Of a stretch of DNA of 64,000 nt, positions 8,955-18,134 are shown one piece after another. The stretch lies in the NCBI GenBank assembly GCA_964581825.1, contig CAZORB010000001.1, positions 42,932 through 106,931 on the forward strand. The letters are read 5' to 3'. Numbering within the stretch: the stretch's first letter is position 1; each line of letters begins with the position of its first letter. Both the position numbers and the translations under genes were made by a program. This stretch comes from SYIM01 sp964581825. Lineage in GTDB: Bacteria > Pseudomonadota > Gammaproteobacteria > Burkholderiales > Burkholderiaceae_E. The notes below the pieces were generated by a model that saw nothing but the letters and a program-made list of their open reading frames with translations, did no database searches and was not told the DNA's origin.

Positions 8955-9887
8955 ATGAGCGTCACCGTCGCTGATCTGTTTACCGCAAATGCTGCCGAGC
9001 TCGGCCTCTCCTGGATTACCGGGCGGCCTGGCGAAGCACGCGAAGTGGCGCGTACTGCAGCCGAACCCGCCGATCTGATCGGCCACCTGAATCTGATCCA
9101 CCCGAATCGCATCCACGTATTCGGTCAGCCTGAACTGGATTTTTTCCTGCGGCATGAAGCCGCTCACCAGCAGGGAATCCTCGCGGATCTGATTGCGGGA
9201 CATCCTCCCGCCGTGATCATTGCCGATGGGCTGCAGGCGACTGACTCACTGATCGAGGCGGCCACGCGCGATCGACTACCCCTTATTGCAAGCCCGCAGT
9301 CGGCCGCACGCGTCATCGACACGCTGCGCCACTACCTCGGTAAAGCCGCCGCCGAATCCTGCCAGATGCATGGCGTGATGATGGACGTGCTTGGCATGGG
9401 CGTACTGATCTCTGGCGAATCAGGCCTTGGCAAGAGCGAGCTCGCGCTCGAGCTGATCAGTCGCGGCCACGGCCTGGTGGCCGACGATGTCGTCGACCTG
9501 AGTCGCATCGCACCCCATACCGTTGAGGGCCGCTGCCCGCCTCTACTACGCAATCTGCTTGAAGTGCGGGGGCTGGGCCTGCTCGATATTCGAACGATCT
9601 TCGGCGAAACCGCCGTACGTCCGAAAATGAAACTTAAGCTGATCGTTCATCTGGTCCGCCGCAGCACCATGGAAAACGAATACCAGCGCCTGCCGCTTGA
9701 GGCGCTCACGCAGCAGGTTCTGGGCGTGCCGATTCGCAAAGTGGTGATCCCGGTCGCGGCGGGCCGAAATCTGGCGGTGCTCACCGAGGCCGCCGTGCGA
9801 AGCACTGTCCTTCAGCTGCGCGGCTTTGACACGATGGGCGATTTCGTCGAGCGTCAGCGCCAGATGATTGAAACCGGAGGCGGCTGA
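8955..9887 (+). CDS. hprK: HPr kinase/phosphorylase
   Basis: The 310-residue protein has an N-terminal regulatory domain and a C-terminal kinase domain with the P-loop GESGLGKS at residues 154-161. The HprK signature region follows (residues ~200-225, with LLEVRGLGLLDIR). It phosphorylates and dephosphorylates a serine of HPr-like proteins. In proteobacteria that lack classical sugar PTS control it is thought to act on the PTS-Ntr branch. It lies between ptsN and rapZ. Confidence 0.95.
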   Translation: MSVTVADLFTANAAELGLSWITGRPGEAREVARTAAEPADLIGHLNLIHPNRIHVFGQPELDFFLRHEAAHQQGILADLIAGHPPAVIIADGLQATDSLIEAATRDRLPLIASPQSAARVIDTLRHYLGKAAAESCQMHGVMMDVLGMGVLISGESGLGKSELALELISRGHGLVADDVVDLSRIAPHTVEGRCPPLLRNLLEVRGLGLLDIRTIFGETAVRPKMKLKLIVHLVRRSTMENEYQRLPLEALTQQVLGVPIRKVVIPVAAGRNLAVLTEAAVRSTVLQLRGFDTMGDFVERQRQMIETGGG

Positions 9888-9931
9888 AGGCTTGCGTCAT
9901 GCACGCCTTTCTCCTCGCGTAAGATCGAGAC

Positions 9932-10813
9932 GTGCGCGTCATTCTGATCACCGGGCTCTCCGGATCTGGTAAATCGATCGCCCTTAGGGTGCTCGAAGAC
10001 GATGGCTATTTCTGTATCGACAACCTGCCTGTGCGATTCCTGCAGGAAGTCATCGGCCACCTGAACGAACAAGGTGCTGAGCGCGTCGCCGTTGCCATTG
10101 ATTCACGCGGCGGTCACGAACTCGCGGAACTACCCTCGCTGGTTCATGGGCTCGGACGGTTTGGTCACGACGTCAAGGTGCTGTTTCTTGATGCGCGCAA
10201 TGACACGCTGGTGCAGCGCTACTCCGAAACGCGTAGACGGCACCCCATGTCGTTGGCCAACGAAAGCCCGACGGTACCCACGCTCACCGAGTCCATCGAT
10301 CGGGAACGCGAGCTGCTCGCAGAACTTCAAGGGCTCGGGTTGTCCATCGATACCAGCGATCTGCAACCCAATGTGCTTCGTACCTGGGTACGCGACGTTG
10401 TAGGCTCGGAGCGGGCGGCCCTTACCCTGCTCTTTGAGTCATTCGCTTACAAGACTGGCGTACCGCTTGATGCAGACCTGGTGTTCGATGTCCGCTGCCT
10501 ACCCAATCCGTTTTATGTGCCGCAGCTGCGCCCACTCAATGGTCTCGATCAGCCGGTGGCCAGCTATCTCGACGGTATCGCTGCGGTTCAGCAGATGGTG
10601 AGCGATATCACCCGGTTTCTCGAAAACTGGCTGCCGCACTACATCCTTGAGAACCGCAGCTACCTGACGATTGCGGTGGGCTGCACCGGCGGGCAGCATC
10701 GCTCGGTCTACTGCGTTGAGCGCCTGGCTGCGACGTTTCGCGATCGCGAGCAGGTGCTGGTGCGGCATCGAGGCATTGCGATGCGCGAGCATGCGGGTGC
10801 CGCACACCGATGA
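9932..10813 (+). CDS. rapZ: RNase adapter protein RapZ (P-loop nucleotide-binding)
   Basis: The 293-residue protein starts with GTG at 9932 and has the P-loop GLSGSGKS at residues 8-15. It has the RapZ-typical DARNDTLVQRYSETRRRHP segment and the C-terminal YLTIAVGCTGGQHRSVY motif. In E. coli RapZ delivers the small RNA GlmZ to RNase E and so senses glucosamine-6-phosphate. Whether the RNA partners exist here cannot be judged from the window. The stop overlaps the next start (ATGA). Confidence 0.95.
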   Translation: MRVILITGLSGSGKSIALRVLEDDGYFCIDNLPVRFLQEVIGHLNEQGAERVAVAIDSRGGHELAELPSLVHGLGRFGHDVKVLFLDARNDTLVQRYSETRRRHPMSLANESPTVPTLTESIDRERELLAELQGLGLSIDTSDLQPNVLRTWVRDVVGSERAALTLLFESFAYKTGVPLDADLVFDVRCLPNPFYVPQLRPLNGLDQPVASYLDGIAAVQQMVSDITRFLENWLPHYILENRSYLTIAVGCTGGQHRSVYCVERLAATFRDREQVLVRHRGIAMREHAGAAHR

Positions 10814-11424
10814 CCGATTCTGCCGATCTGCTACCGATCTTTCCGCTTGGCACAGTGCTGTTTCCAGGTGGCGTGCTGCCGCTTCGAATCTTCGAAGCAC
10901 GCTACATGGATATGGTCCGCGAATGCATGAATACCTCGCGGCCATTTGGCGTCTGTCTGATCACGCAGGGGCGCGAGGTAGGAACGCCCGCCGACCACGA
11001 GGCGATAGGCTGCACCGCTCGAATCGATGATTGGGATATGACTGAACCCGGTGTGCTTCAGTTGCGTACCGTGGGTGTCAGCCGGTTCACTGTGCTGAGC
11101 CGCAGTGTGCAGCCCAATGGGCTGATTCGCGCACAGGTGGAACCGATTGCAGACGATCCAGTCTTACCGGTACCAGACGACCTTGTAGCCTGCGCGCACC
11201 TGATTCGGCGCGCGATCGACGATATCTGCGCGCGTGAGCCAGAGCCTGCGCGCCGCATTCTCGCCGAGCCTTTCGCACCGGAATCCGCCGGCTGGGTCGC
11301 GAATCGCCTGGCCGAGCTGCTGCCGCTCTCTATGCCGTCGCGTCAGATGCTGATGGAACTCACCGATCCGCTACGCCGACTCGCGCTGATCCACGAAGTC
11401 CTGTCGCGCGAGCAGATCATCTGA
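10810..11424 (+). CDS. LON substrate-binding domain protein (stand-alone)
   Basis: The 204-residue protein consists of a LON N-terminal-type domain (LPIFPLGTVLFPGGVLPLRIFE, as two halves around residues 9-30, then RYMDMVRECM). It has no AAA+ ATPase or protease part. Such stand-alone proteins are widespread in betaproteobacteria and have no firm function. It overlaps the rapZ stop by four bases and abuts the convergent mutY with no spacer. Confidence 0.88.
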   Translation: MTDSADLLPIFPLGTVLFPGGVLPLRIFEARYMDMVRECMNTSRPFGVCLITQGREVGTPADHEAIGCTARIDDWDMTEPGVLQLRTVGVSRFTVLSRSVQPNGLIRAQVEPIADDPVLPVPDDLVACAHLIRRAIDDICAREPEPARRILAEPFAPESAGWVANRLAELLPLSMPSRQMLMELTDPLRRLALIHEVLSREQII

Positions 11425-12504
11425 TCAGAGCAGCGGCGCCTGCGCTTTCGACTGCTCGGACAAGTTCAGCAAGAGCGTCCGAACCGGTTGCGCAAGCGCC
11501 AGCTGCCCCACTGTCGGCCGTTCAAACCACTGATGCGGCGCATCGGCGGCCAGTCGCGCGGCATGGGTCACTTCGATGAGTACCGGATGGGCGATCAGCC
11601 GAAAGTGCGTGAATGCGTGACGCACCGGCGAAAGCGTGTGACAGCTTGCAACGGTGACACCGAAGCGGCTCGCGACCTGCGCAGCCACGTGCTCGATCTC
11701 AGTCACCGGTATCTCGGGCAGGCTCAATAGTCCACCCCAGATGCCTGCGGGCGGCCGGCGCTCAAGCAGCACAAACTGCTTCTGAACAATCACCGCCCAG
11801 CAGATTTCACGAACGGGTGTCGCGCGAGCCGGCCTGCCCGCGGGCAGGCTCGACTGACGCCCGGTGGCACGCGCCACGCAGCTTGCGGCAACCGGGCACT
11901 GGTCGCATTGTGGTCGCGTCCTGACACAGGTCTGCGCGCCCAGGTCCATCAGACCCTGGGTGTAAGGCTCGATACCGGTCTGCGGCAGCTCGCGCTGCGC
12001 GATCGCCCACAGCTGCGCTTCTACCTGGCGTTCACCGGGCCAGCCCTCCACGCCAAAATGCCGGCAGAGTACGCGCTTGACGTTGCCATCGAGAATCGCC
12101 GCGCGCTCGCCAAACGCGAACGCAGCAATCGCGGCGGCCGTGGATCGGCCCACGCCGGGTAACTCGGCAAGCGCTGAAGACGAGGCCGGAAAGCGTCCGC
12201 CATGCGCGGCAACAATGGTCTGCGCGCATCGATGCAGGTTGCGCGCGCGGCTGTAATAGCCCAACCCGCTCCAAAGCTCCATCACCCTCTCGAGCGGCGC
12301 CGAGGCGAGCGCTGCCACATCGGGAAACTGCTCGAGAAAGCGCAGGTAGTACGGAATCACCGTTCGCACCTGGGTTTGCTGCAGCATCACTTCAGACAAC
12401 CAGATACGGTAGGGGTCTCGGTTCGACTGCCAGGGCAGATCATGGCGACCGTGGCGCGCCTGCCAGCTGACGATACGCGCTGCGAATCCGGCCTGAGATT
12501 TCAT
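11425..12504 (-). CDS. mutY: A/G-specific adenine glycosylase
   Basis: The 359-residue enzyme removes adenine mispaired with 8-oxoguanine. The catalytic Glu is in SEVMLQQTQV (Glu38). The helix-hairpin-helix LPGVGRSTAAAIAAFAFGER leads into the aspartate-containing AAILDGNVKRVL. The [4Fe-4S] loop has four cysteines with C-x6-C-x2-C-x5-C spacing (CVRTRPQCDQCPVAASC). The C-terminal Nudix-like domain that recognises 8-oxoG is present. It lies 21 bases behind mutM on the same strand. Confidence 0.96.
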   Translation of the reverse strand: MKSQAGFAARIVSWQARHGRHDLPWQSNRDPYRIWLSEVMLQQTQVRTVIPYYLRFLEQFPDVAALASAPLERVMELWSGLGYYSRARNLHRCAQTIVAAHGGRFPASSSALAELPGVGRSTAAAIAAFAFGERAAILDGNVKRVLCRHFGVEGWPGERQVEAQLWAIAQRELPQTGIEPYTQGLMDLGAQTCVRTRPQCDQCPVAASCVARATGRQSSLPAGRPARATPVREICWAVIVQKQFVLLERRPPAGIWGGLLSLPEIPVTEIEHVAAQVASRFGVTVASCHTLSPVRHAFTHFRLIAHPVLIEVTHAARLAADAPHQWFERPTVGQLALAQPVRTLLLNLSEQSKAQAPLL

Positions 12505-12525
12505 CGGAACGGTCAGATCCCGGGC

Positions 12526-13350
12526 TTAGCGCGGCTGACAGCTTGTGCAGAAATAGGTGGCCCGCTGCTGCTGACGGATCAGCCTGATCGGGCTCGCACA
12601 CACTCTGCACGGTTCGCCCGCCCGTCCGTAGACACCACAGTCCAGCTGAAAATACCCGCCACTGCCATCCGAGGCGACAAAGTCGCGAAGGCTGCTGCCG
12701 CCGCGCTCGATAGCGTTGCTGAGCGTGTCTCGGATGGCTTGTGCAAGCCGCTCGCAGCGGGCGAGCGACAGCCGCCTCGCGGCGACCGTTGGTCGGATGC
12801 CTGCGCGAAACAGACTCTCTGATGCGTAGATGTTGCCAACCCCCACCACGCACTGCCCTGCCAGCAGCCACTGCTTGACTGCCACGCGTCGTTCGCGCGA
12901 GGCCTGATACAACCACTGACCATTGAACCGTTCATCAAAGGGCTCAATGCCGAGGCTTGCGAGAAGCGGATGAGAAGCCAAGGGCCCCTGCTCGGGCTGA
13001 TGCCACAGCATTGCACCGAAGCGCCTCGGATCGTTATAGCGCAGCAACCCTCGGTCGGTCAGGATGTCTACATGATCATGCGGTACGAGTGCGGGCGGCT
13101 CGCTAAACCATCGCAGGGTGCCCGACATGCCCAGATGCACGATCAGCGTCCCGGCGCCAAAATCAAACAAAAGGTATTTCCCGCGTCGATCCAACCCGCG
13201 CAGCGTGCACCCCGGCAGCTGCGACGCGAGCGAATCAGGAACGGGCCAGCGTAACCTCCGTTCGCGTACCTGCACTCGCGCTACGGTTGCTCCGGCCACG
13301 CGCGCGCCGAGTCCTCGACGCACCACTTCAACTTCGGGTAATTCAGGCAT
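12526..13350 (-). CDS. mutM: Formamidopyrimidine-DNA glycosylase
   Basis: The 274-residue protein opens with the catalytic MPELPEVEVVRRGL (Pro2 nucleophile, Glu3). It contains the lysine motif LDRRGKYLLFDF near residue 57 and ends in the zinc finger with CRVC and CTSC pairs. It excises 8-oxoguanine and formamidopyrimidines. It sits directly upstream of mutY on the same strand, so both arms of the oxidised-guanine repair pathway are likely transcribed together. Confidence 0.97.
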   Translation of the reverse strand: MPELPEVEVVRRGLGARVAGATVARVQVRERRLRWPVPDSLASQLPGCTLRGLDRRGKYLLFDFGAGTLIVHLGMSGTLRWFSEPPALVPHDHVDILTDRGLLRYNDPRRFGAMLWHQPEQGPLASHPLLASLGIEPFDERFNGQWLYQASRERRVAVKQWLLAGQCVVGVGNIYASESLFRAGIRPTVAARRLSLARCERLAQAIRDTLSNAIERGGSSLRDFVASDGSGGYFQLDCGVYGRAGEPCRVCASPIRLIRQQQRATYFCTSCQPR

Positions 13351-13376
13351 TGGCTACAACGGATTCAGGACCTTGC

Positions 13377-13405
13377 TTGCGAGGCAGTGTAATTGAACCT
13401 ACCAT
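13377..13405 (+). promoter_or_regulatory. Candidate sigma-70 promoter for the TPR-lolB-ispE run
   Basis: In the gap between divergent mutM and the TPR gene, TTGCGA (13377-13382) and TACCAT (13400-13405) are spaced by 17 bases. Each matches the consensus at four of six positions. The placement about 70 bases ahead of the ATG at 13477 is sensible, but such matches occur by chance. Confidence 0.33.
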
Positions 13406-13476
13406 CCGCCCATGGGTCAGCCTGCTCCCAACAGGCCGATCCGCCCTCAACCCTCATTACCTTTCCCCTACGCGCC

Positions 13477-15252
13477 ATGATTGAACCCGGCCGACGTCTC
13501 GGCCCGCTGATGTCCAGCATCCTGTCGGTGGCCCTGCTCGCCTGCCTGAGTGGCAGCGCGCTCGCGCAGACACCGCCGAGTGGCGCCCCGGATCCTTCCT
13601 CTGCTTCGACAAATCGTCCAGCTCGTCCGCTGCCCGAGGTCGACCTGTCGCCGCAAATCCTGTTTCAGGTGCTGGCTGCGGAAATCGCCGCGCAGCGCGG
13701 CGAAGTGGGCAGTGCCGCGGCAACCTATCTCGCGCTGGCACGCCGCACGCGTGACCCGCGACTGGCGCAGCGCGCGGCCGAACTGTCGCTTGCAGCACGC
13801 TCTCCCGATCGCGCGCTCACCGCTGCACGCTTATGGCTAGAGCTTGAACCCAATTCGCGGCTTGCGGGCCAGACCGTCGAGGCGCTGCAACTCAGCACCG
13901 GCGCGCTCAGCACGGCAGAGCCGTCCTTACGTACTCGACTCGAGCGGGCAAGGCGAGACGGAACGCTTGCTCAGACGTATGAGAGCCTGCAGGCTGCGCT
14001 GCTGCGTGCACCCGACAAAAAGCAGGCGCTCGCAATGCTCGAGCGCCTTTCCGCACCCGACCAAAATGTGGCGGCTGCCCGGCTCGCGCTTGCCGCGATC
14101 GCATCAGCCGCTGAAGCGCACGACCGCGCCGCGGCCGAGGCTGCGGAAGCGCACCGGCTTGCACCCAATGATGAAAGCGCGGCCGTCATGGCTGCGCGGC
14201 TCGCCGCGCGCGCGCAGGGCGGACTTCCAAGGGCGCTTACTCTGCTCGAACAGTTCCTGGTTCGCGAGCCCAAGTCACTCGAGGCGCGCTTCACGCTGGC
14301 CCGCCTGCTGCTACAGGCAGGGCGAGTCGATGATGCGCAAAAGCAGTTCGAGGCCGCACTCGCTCAAGATCCGGATAACCCGGTCATTCTTTTCTCGCTG
14401 GCACAGGTTGCAGCTCAGGCGGGCCAAAACGGCGTCGCGCAACAGTATCTGCAGCGCTACATCGACCTGCCCGCCGACATCGCGCGCGACAATGCGATCG
14501 CCATGCTCTTCATGGGGCAGATCGCTGAAGAAGACAAGCGTTATGAAGACGCCATTCGCTGGTATGCGCGCGTCGACGCGGGCGAGCAGGCCGATGTCGC
14601 ACGAATCCGTCAGGCGTTGCTGCTGGGGCGGCTCAAGCGCGTCGACGAAGCGCTCGCGTTACTGCGCGAACCCGCAGTAGACGAAGCGCGCATGCGCTCG
14701 CGCCTCATTGCGGTTCAGGCGCAGGTGCTGCGCGAGGCCGGGCGCTATGCCGACGCGTTCAAAGTGTTAGACGACGGGCTCAAGCGCCTGCCCGATGACA
14801 CCGATCTGCTCTATGACCATGCGATGGCCGCTGAGAAGATCAATCGAATCGATGTGCTCGAGGCAAGCCTGCGAAAACTGATCGAGGCCAAGCCCGATCA
14901 CGCGCACGCCTACAACGCACTGGGCTACACGCTCGCAGACCGCAATCTGCGACTCTCTGAAGCGCAGCGGCTGATCGAGAAGGCGCTCGAGCTCGCACCT
15001 GACGATGCGCATATCCTCGACAGCATGGGCTGGGTGCTGTTCAGGCGCGGCGATCTCGAGGGCGCAATTCGCTATCTACGCAAGGCCTACGCGCTACGGC
15101 CCGATGTTGAAATCGGTGTACATCTCGGTGAAGTCCTCTGGAAGGCCGGAATGCCCGATGAGGCCAGACAGCTCTGGCGCGACGCCGGCAGCCGCGAGCC
15201 TAGCAACGATGTATTGCGTGAAACGCTGCAGCGGTTGAACGTTTCGCCATGA
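13477..15252 (+). CDS. Exported tetratricopeptide-repeat protein
   Basis: The 591-residue protein starts with a signal peptide (hydrophobic run SSILSVALLACLSGSALAQ, residues ~13-31). The rest is mostly helical TPR units from about residue 65 to the end, for example EARFTLARLLLQAGRVDDAQ and DSMGWVLFRRGDLEGAIRYL. It should act in the periplasm or at the envelope as a protein-interaction scaffold. I use the ATG at 13477 and not the TTG at 13393, because it puts the signal peptide near the N-terminus. The position ahead of lolB is conserved in related genomes, but no function is established. Confidence 0.85.
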   Translation: MIEPGRRLGPLMSSILSVALLACLSGSALAQTPPSGAPDPSSASTNRPARPLPEVDLSPQILFQVLAAEIAAQRGEVGSAAATYLALARRTRDPRLAQRAAELSLAARSPDRALTAARLWLELEPNSRLAGQTVEALQLSTGALSTAEPSLRTRLERARRDGTLAQTYESLQAALLRAPDKKQALAMLERLSAPDQNVAAARLALAAIASAAEAHDRAAAEAAEAHRLAPNDESAAVMAARLAARAQGGLPRALTLLEQFLVREPKSLEARFTLARLLLQAGRVDDAQKQFEAALAQDPDNPVILFSLAQVAAQAGQNGVAQQYLQRYIDLPADIARDNAIAMLFMGQIAEEDKRYEDAIRWYARVDAGEQADVARIRQALLLGRLKRVDEALALLREPAVDEARMRSRLIAVQAQVLREAGRYADAFKVLDDGLKRLPDDTDLLYDHAMAAEKINRIDVLEASLRKLIEAKPDHAHAYNALGYTLADRNLRLSEAQRLIEKALELAPDDAHILDSMGWVLFRRGDLEGAIRYLRKAYALRPDVEIGVHLGEVLWKAGMPDEARQLWRDAGSREPSNDVLRETLQRLNVSP

Positions 15253-15311
15253 GCGTGGGCTTACGGGACTCACCGGCAGCCACTCGCCAATCCGATCCAT
15301 CACTCTGCAGT

Positions 15312-15905
15312 ATGACCCGGCGCGGTTGGCTCATCGGAATCGCGGCTGCAGCAGCAGTTTCCGGCTGCGCGGTCATCCCTCCCGACCCCGCAAGCACCGC
15401 ATCCGGCGAACGTCCCGCGGCGGACCCGTCCGAATGGACCGGACGCTTCTCGGCGGTGTATCGCGTCCCCGGCGCAGCGGGCGACGAGCAATCCGCAAGC
15501 GGTCGATTCAGGTTACTGCAACGCGCGGGGCAGACACTGCTCGAACTTTCCAGCCCAATCGGGCAGATGATCGCGCAGGCACAGGCCGACGCGCAGGGCG
15601 CCCGGCTGACCGACAATCAGGGCCGCAGCCATCAGGCGCCCTCGGTCGAGCTTTTGACCGAGCAACTGTTTGGCTGGCGCGTCCCGGTGCAGCGGCTTCC
15701 AGCCTGGCTGCAGGGCCGTTTTGGGTCGGCTGGCACAGTCAATCCGGGAAACCAATGGGCAGGTCACGAGTCCGGCTGGGATATTCGTGTCGATGGCTGG
15801 CTCGACGATCGCGTGGTCCGGACACTTCAACTGTCGTGGCCAGGGCAGGGCGTCGCCGCAGACCGCCGCCTCCGGCTTCGCCTGGTCGTTGATTCCGCAT
15901 CGTGA
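15312..15905 (+). CDS. lolB: Outer-membrane lipoprotein receptor LolB
   Basis: From the ATG at 15312 the product is 197 residues and begins MTRRGWLIGIAAAAAVSGC, a clean lipoprotein signal with lipobox VSGC. LolB receives lipoproteins from LolA and inserts them in the outer membrane. An upstream in-frame ATG at 15249 overlaps the TPR gene stop and would add 21 residues, which makes a worse signal. The body (WTGRFSAVYRVPG, LLQRAGQTLLELSSPIG) fits the LolB fold. The stop overlaps the ispE start. Confidence 0.9.
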   Translation: MTRRGWLIGIAAAAAVSGCAVIPPDPASTASGERPAADPSEWTGRFSAVYRVPGAAGDEQSASGRFRLLQRAGQTLLELSSPIGQMIAQAQADAQGARLTDNQGRSHQAPSVELLTEQLFGWRVPVQRLPAWLQGRFGSAGTVNPGNQWAGHESGWDIRVDGWLDDRVVRTLQLSWPGQGVAADRRLRLRLVVDSAS

Positions 15906-16798
15906 TCGCCGAACTCCGGAACCTGCCTGCGCCGGCCAAGCTGAATCTGTTCCTGCACGTCACCGGTCGACGCAGCGACGGTTACCATCTTCTTGAAACC
16001 GTTTTCGAGATGATCGATCTGAGCGATCGCATCGATCTGCGGTTGCGCGACGACGGCCTGATTGGCCGGATCGACCCACTGCCAGGCATCGCACCCGAAC
16101 ATGATCTGACGGTTCGCGCTGCAAAGCTGCTTGCCGAGCACACCAGCTGCCCACTGGGGGTCGATATCGGCCTGAACAAGCGTATTCCGATTGGGGGCGG
16201 CGTAGGCGGTGGCAGCTCCGATGCCGCAACCGTTCTGCTGGGCCTGAACCGGCTCTGGACGCTTGGACTTACCCGCGACGAACTTGCACAGATTGGCCTG
16301 CGGCTGGGCGCCGATGTCCCGTTCTTCATCTTCGGCCAGACCGCTTACGCCACCGGGGTCGGCGACCAGCTTCAGGCCTGCCCACAACCGCCTCGAAGCT
16401 ATGTGCTGGTTGCCCCCGGAGTCGGGGTATCAACGCCCAGGGTGTTCACTGACCCTGGTTTGACACGTGATTCGAAACCGCTCAAAATCGACAGTCTTTT
16501 GCAAGGCCGGTCGGTCTTTTGTGGAAGGAACGATCTCGAGCCGGTAGCCATGCGCCTTGAGGCTAGCGTTGAAGCGGCATTAGTTGCACTTCGCGAAGCA
16601 GCGCACCGATTCGAAATCGCTCCAGAGCTTCCCCGCATGAGCGGGTCGGGCTCTACGGTTTTCATGCCGGTTCCTCAAGATCAACTTTCCGCTGTCGTTC
16701 AGTTTCTTGAATCCGGCGGCAGGCTAAGTAAAAGTGCTTCCATCCATGTTGGTCGGTCGGTAGCGCGGCACCCGCTCCATTCGTGGGCGTTTGTCTGA
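15902..16798 (+). CDS. ispE: 4-diphosphocytidyl-2-C-methyl-D-erythritol kinase
   Basis: The 298-residue GHMP kinase phosphorylates CDP-methylerythritol in the non-mevalonate isoprenoid pathway. It shows PAKLNLFLHVTGRRSDGYH at the N-terminus, the ATP-binding loop IPIGGGVGGGSSDAAT near residue 100, and the C-terminal MSGSGSTVF motif. The GTG start at 15902 overlaps the lolB stop by four bases. Confidence 0.96.
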   Translation: MIAELRNLPAPAKLNLFLHVTGRRSDGYHLLETVFEMIDLSDRIDLRLRDDGLIGRIDPLPGIAPEHDLTVRAAKLLAEHTSCPLGVDIGLNKRIPIGGGVGGGSSDAATVLLGLNRLWTLGLTRDELAQIGLRLGADVPFFIFGQTAYATGVGDQLQACPQPPRSYVLVAPGVGVSTPRVFTDPGLTRDSKPLKIDSLLQGRSVFCGRNDLEPVAMRLEASVEAALVALREAAHRFEIAPELPRMSGSGSTVFMPVPQDQLSAVVQFLESGGRLSKSASIHVGRSVARHPLHSWAFV

Positions 16799-16857
16799 AG
16801 TGCCTCGATTCGCCCGGATGCGTAGTAACCGGGTCAACGTCGGCAGCATCACCACGT

Positions 16858-16934
16858 TGGGGAGTCGCCAAGTTGGTTAAGGCACCGGATTTTGATTCCG
16901 GCATGCGTAGGTTCGAATCCTACCTCCCCAGCCA
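16858..16934 (+). tRNA. tRNA-Gln (anticodon UUG)
   Basis: A complete 77-base tRNA with CCA encoded in the DNA. The 7-bp acceptor arms are TGGGGAG (16858-16864) and CTCCCCA (16924-16930), followed by the G discriminator and CCA. The anticodon stem CCGGA/TCCGG encloses the loop TTTTGAT, giving anticodon TTG. The T-arm contains GTTCGAATC. It sits between ispE and prs, the usual place in Burkholderiales. Confidence 0.97.
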
Positions 16935-17004
16935 AAGTTCTCGCGTTGCTTGCCATTATTGAGCAACGCCCAGCTTTCTTACTCTCGATTCTTCAGGTGG
17001 CTCG

Positions 17005-17988
17005 ATGCTTTCAGGATACCGTCGTCATGCGGAGTCGCTGTCGCCTGAGGGTCTGATGGTGTTCACCGGCAATGCCAATCCCCGGCTTGCCACAGACATC
17101 GCGCACCATCTCCACATCAAGCTTGGCAAAGCCACCGTCAGCCGGTTTTCGGATGGCGAAGCAATGGTCGAGATTCTGGAAAACGTCCGCGGCAAAGACG
17201 TGTTTGTTGTCCAGCCCACCTGCGCGCCGACCAACGACAACCTGATGGAAGTCATGATCATGGTCGACGCGCTCAAGCGCGCTTCGGCCGGCAGAATCAC
17301 CGCGGCCCTGCCCTATTTCGGATACGCGCGGCAGGACCGACGCGTGCGCTCATCGCGTGTGGCCATCAGCGCCAAGGTGGTCGCCAACATGCTGCAGATC
17401 GCTGGCGTTGATCGCGTCCTTACTATGGACCTGCACGCCGATCAGATTCAGGGCTTCTTCGATATCCCGGTCGACAACATCTATGCGGCGCCGGTCATGC
17501 TTGCCGATCTGCACAAGTCGCCCTACGACGACATGCTGGTGGTCTCGCCTGATGTGGGGGGCGTCGTGCGCGCACGGGCCATCGCCAAGCGCATTGACTC
17601 CGATCTCGCCATCATCGACAAGCGTCGCCCCAAGGCCAATGTGGCCGAGGTAATGAACATCATCGGCGATGTATCAAACCGAACCTGCGTGATCATGGAC
17701 GACATCGTCGACACGGCCAACACGCTGGTCAAAGCAGCGGCGGCGCTCAAAGAGCACGGCGCCAAGCGCGTGCTTGCCTACTGCACGCATCCGGTGCTGT
17801 CAGGCGCTGCGGTGGACCGCGTGAAAGATCCCGCGCTCGATGAGCTGGTCGTGATCGACACGATTCCGCTCTCGGAAGCGGCGCGCGCCTGCGGCAAAAT
17901 CCGCGTTCTGTCATGCGCGCAGCTGTTTGCGGAAACCATTCTGCGCATCAACCGCGCCGACTCCGTTTCGTCACTGTTCGTCGACTGA
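17005..17988 (+). CDS. prs: Ribose-phosphate pyrophosphokinase
   Basis: The 327-residue enzyme makes PRPP from ribose-5-phosphate and ATP for nucleotide, His, Trp and NAD synthesis. Diagnostic segments are GLMVFTGNANPRLA, the catalytic flexible-loop region GYARQDRRVRSSRVAISAK, DLHADQIQGFFDIPVDN, and the PRPP-binding VIMDDIVDTANTL. The start at 17005 gives about 11 residues more than usual before GLMVF. The ATG at 17056 would cut into the conserved N-terminus, so 17005 is preferred. Confidence 0.96.
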   Translation: MLSGYRRHAESLSPEGLMVFTGNANPRLATDIAHHLHIKLGKATVSRFSDGEAMVEILENVRGKDVFVVQPTCAPTNDNLMEVMIMVDALKRASAGRITAALPYFGYARQDRRVRSSRVAISAKVVANMLQIAGVDRVLTMDLHADQIQGFFDIPVDNIYAAPVMLADLHKSPYDDMLVVSPDVGGVVRARAIAKRIDSDLAIIDKRRPKANVAEVMNIIGDVSNRTCVIMDDIVDTANTLVKAAAALKEHGAKRVLAYCTHPVLSGAAVDRVKDPALDELVVIDTIPLSEAARACGKIRVLSCAQLFAETILRINRADSVSSLFVD

Positions 17989-18134
17989 TACAGGGTTCGG
18001 CACGCAGTACAGATTCATCGTTTTTTTGGTGCTCGTCGTTTCAAAGCGTCGGGCGTATCAGCAACACCCGGTGTCCTGGTCGCGGGTTCCGGGTTTAAGC
18101 GAGTCGAGAGGCTCGCGTTTGAAAGGAGTGCACG

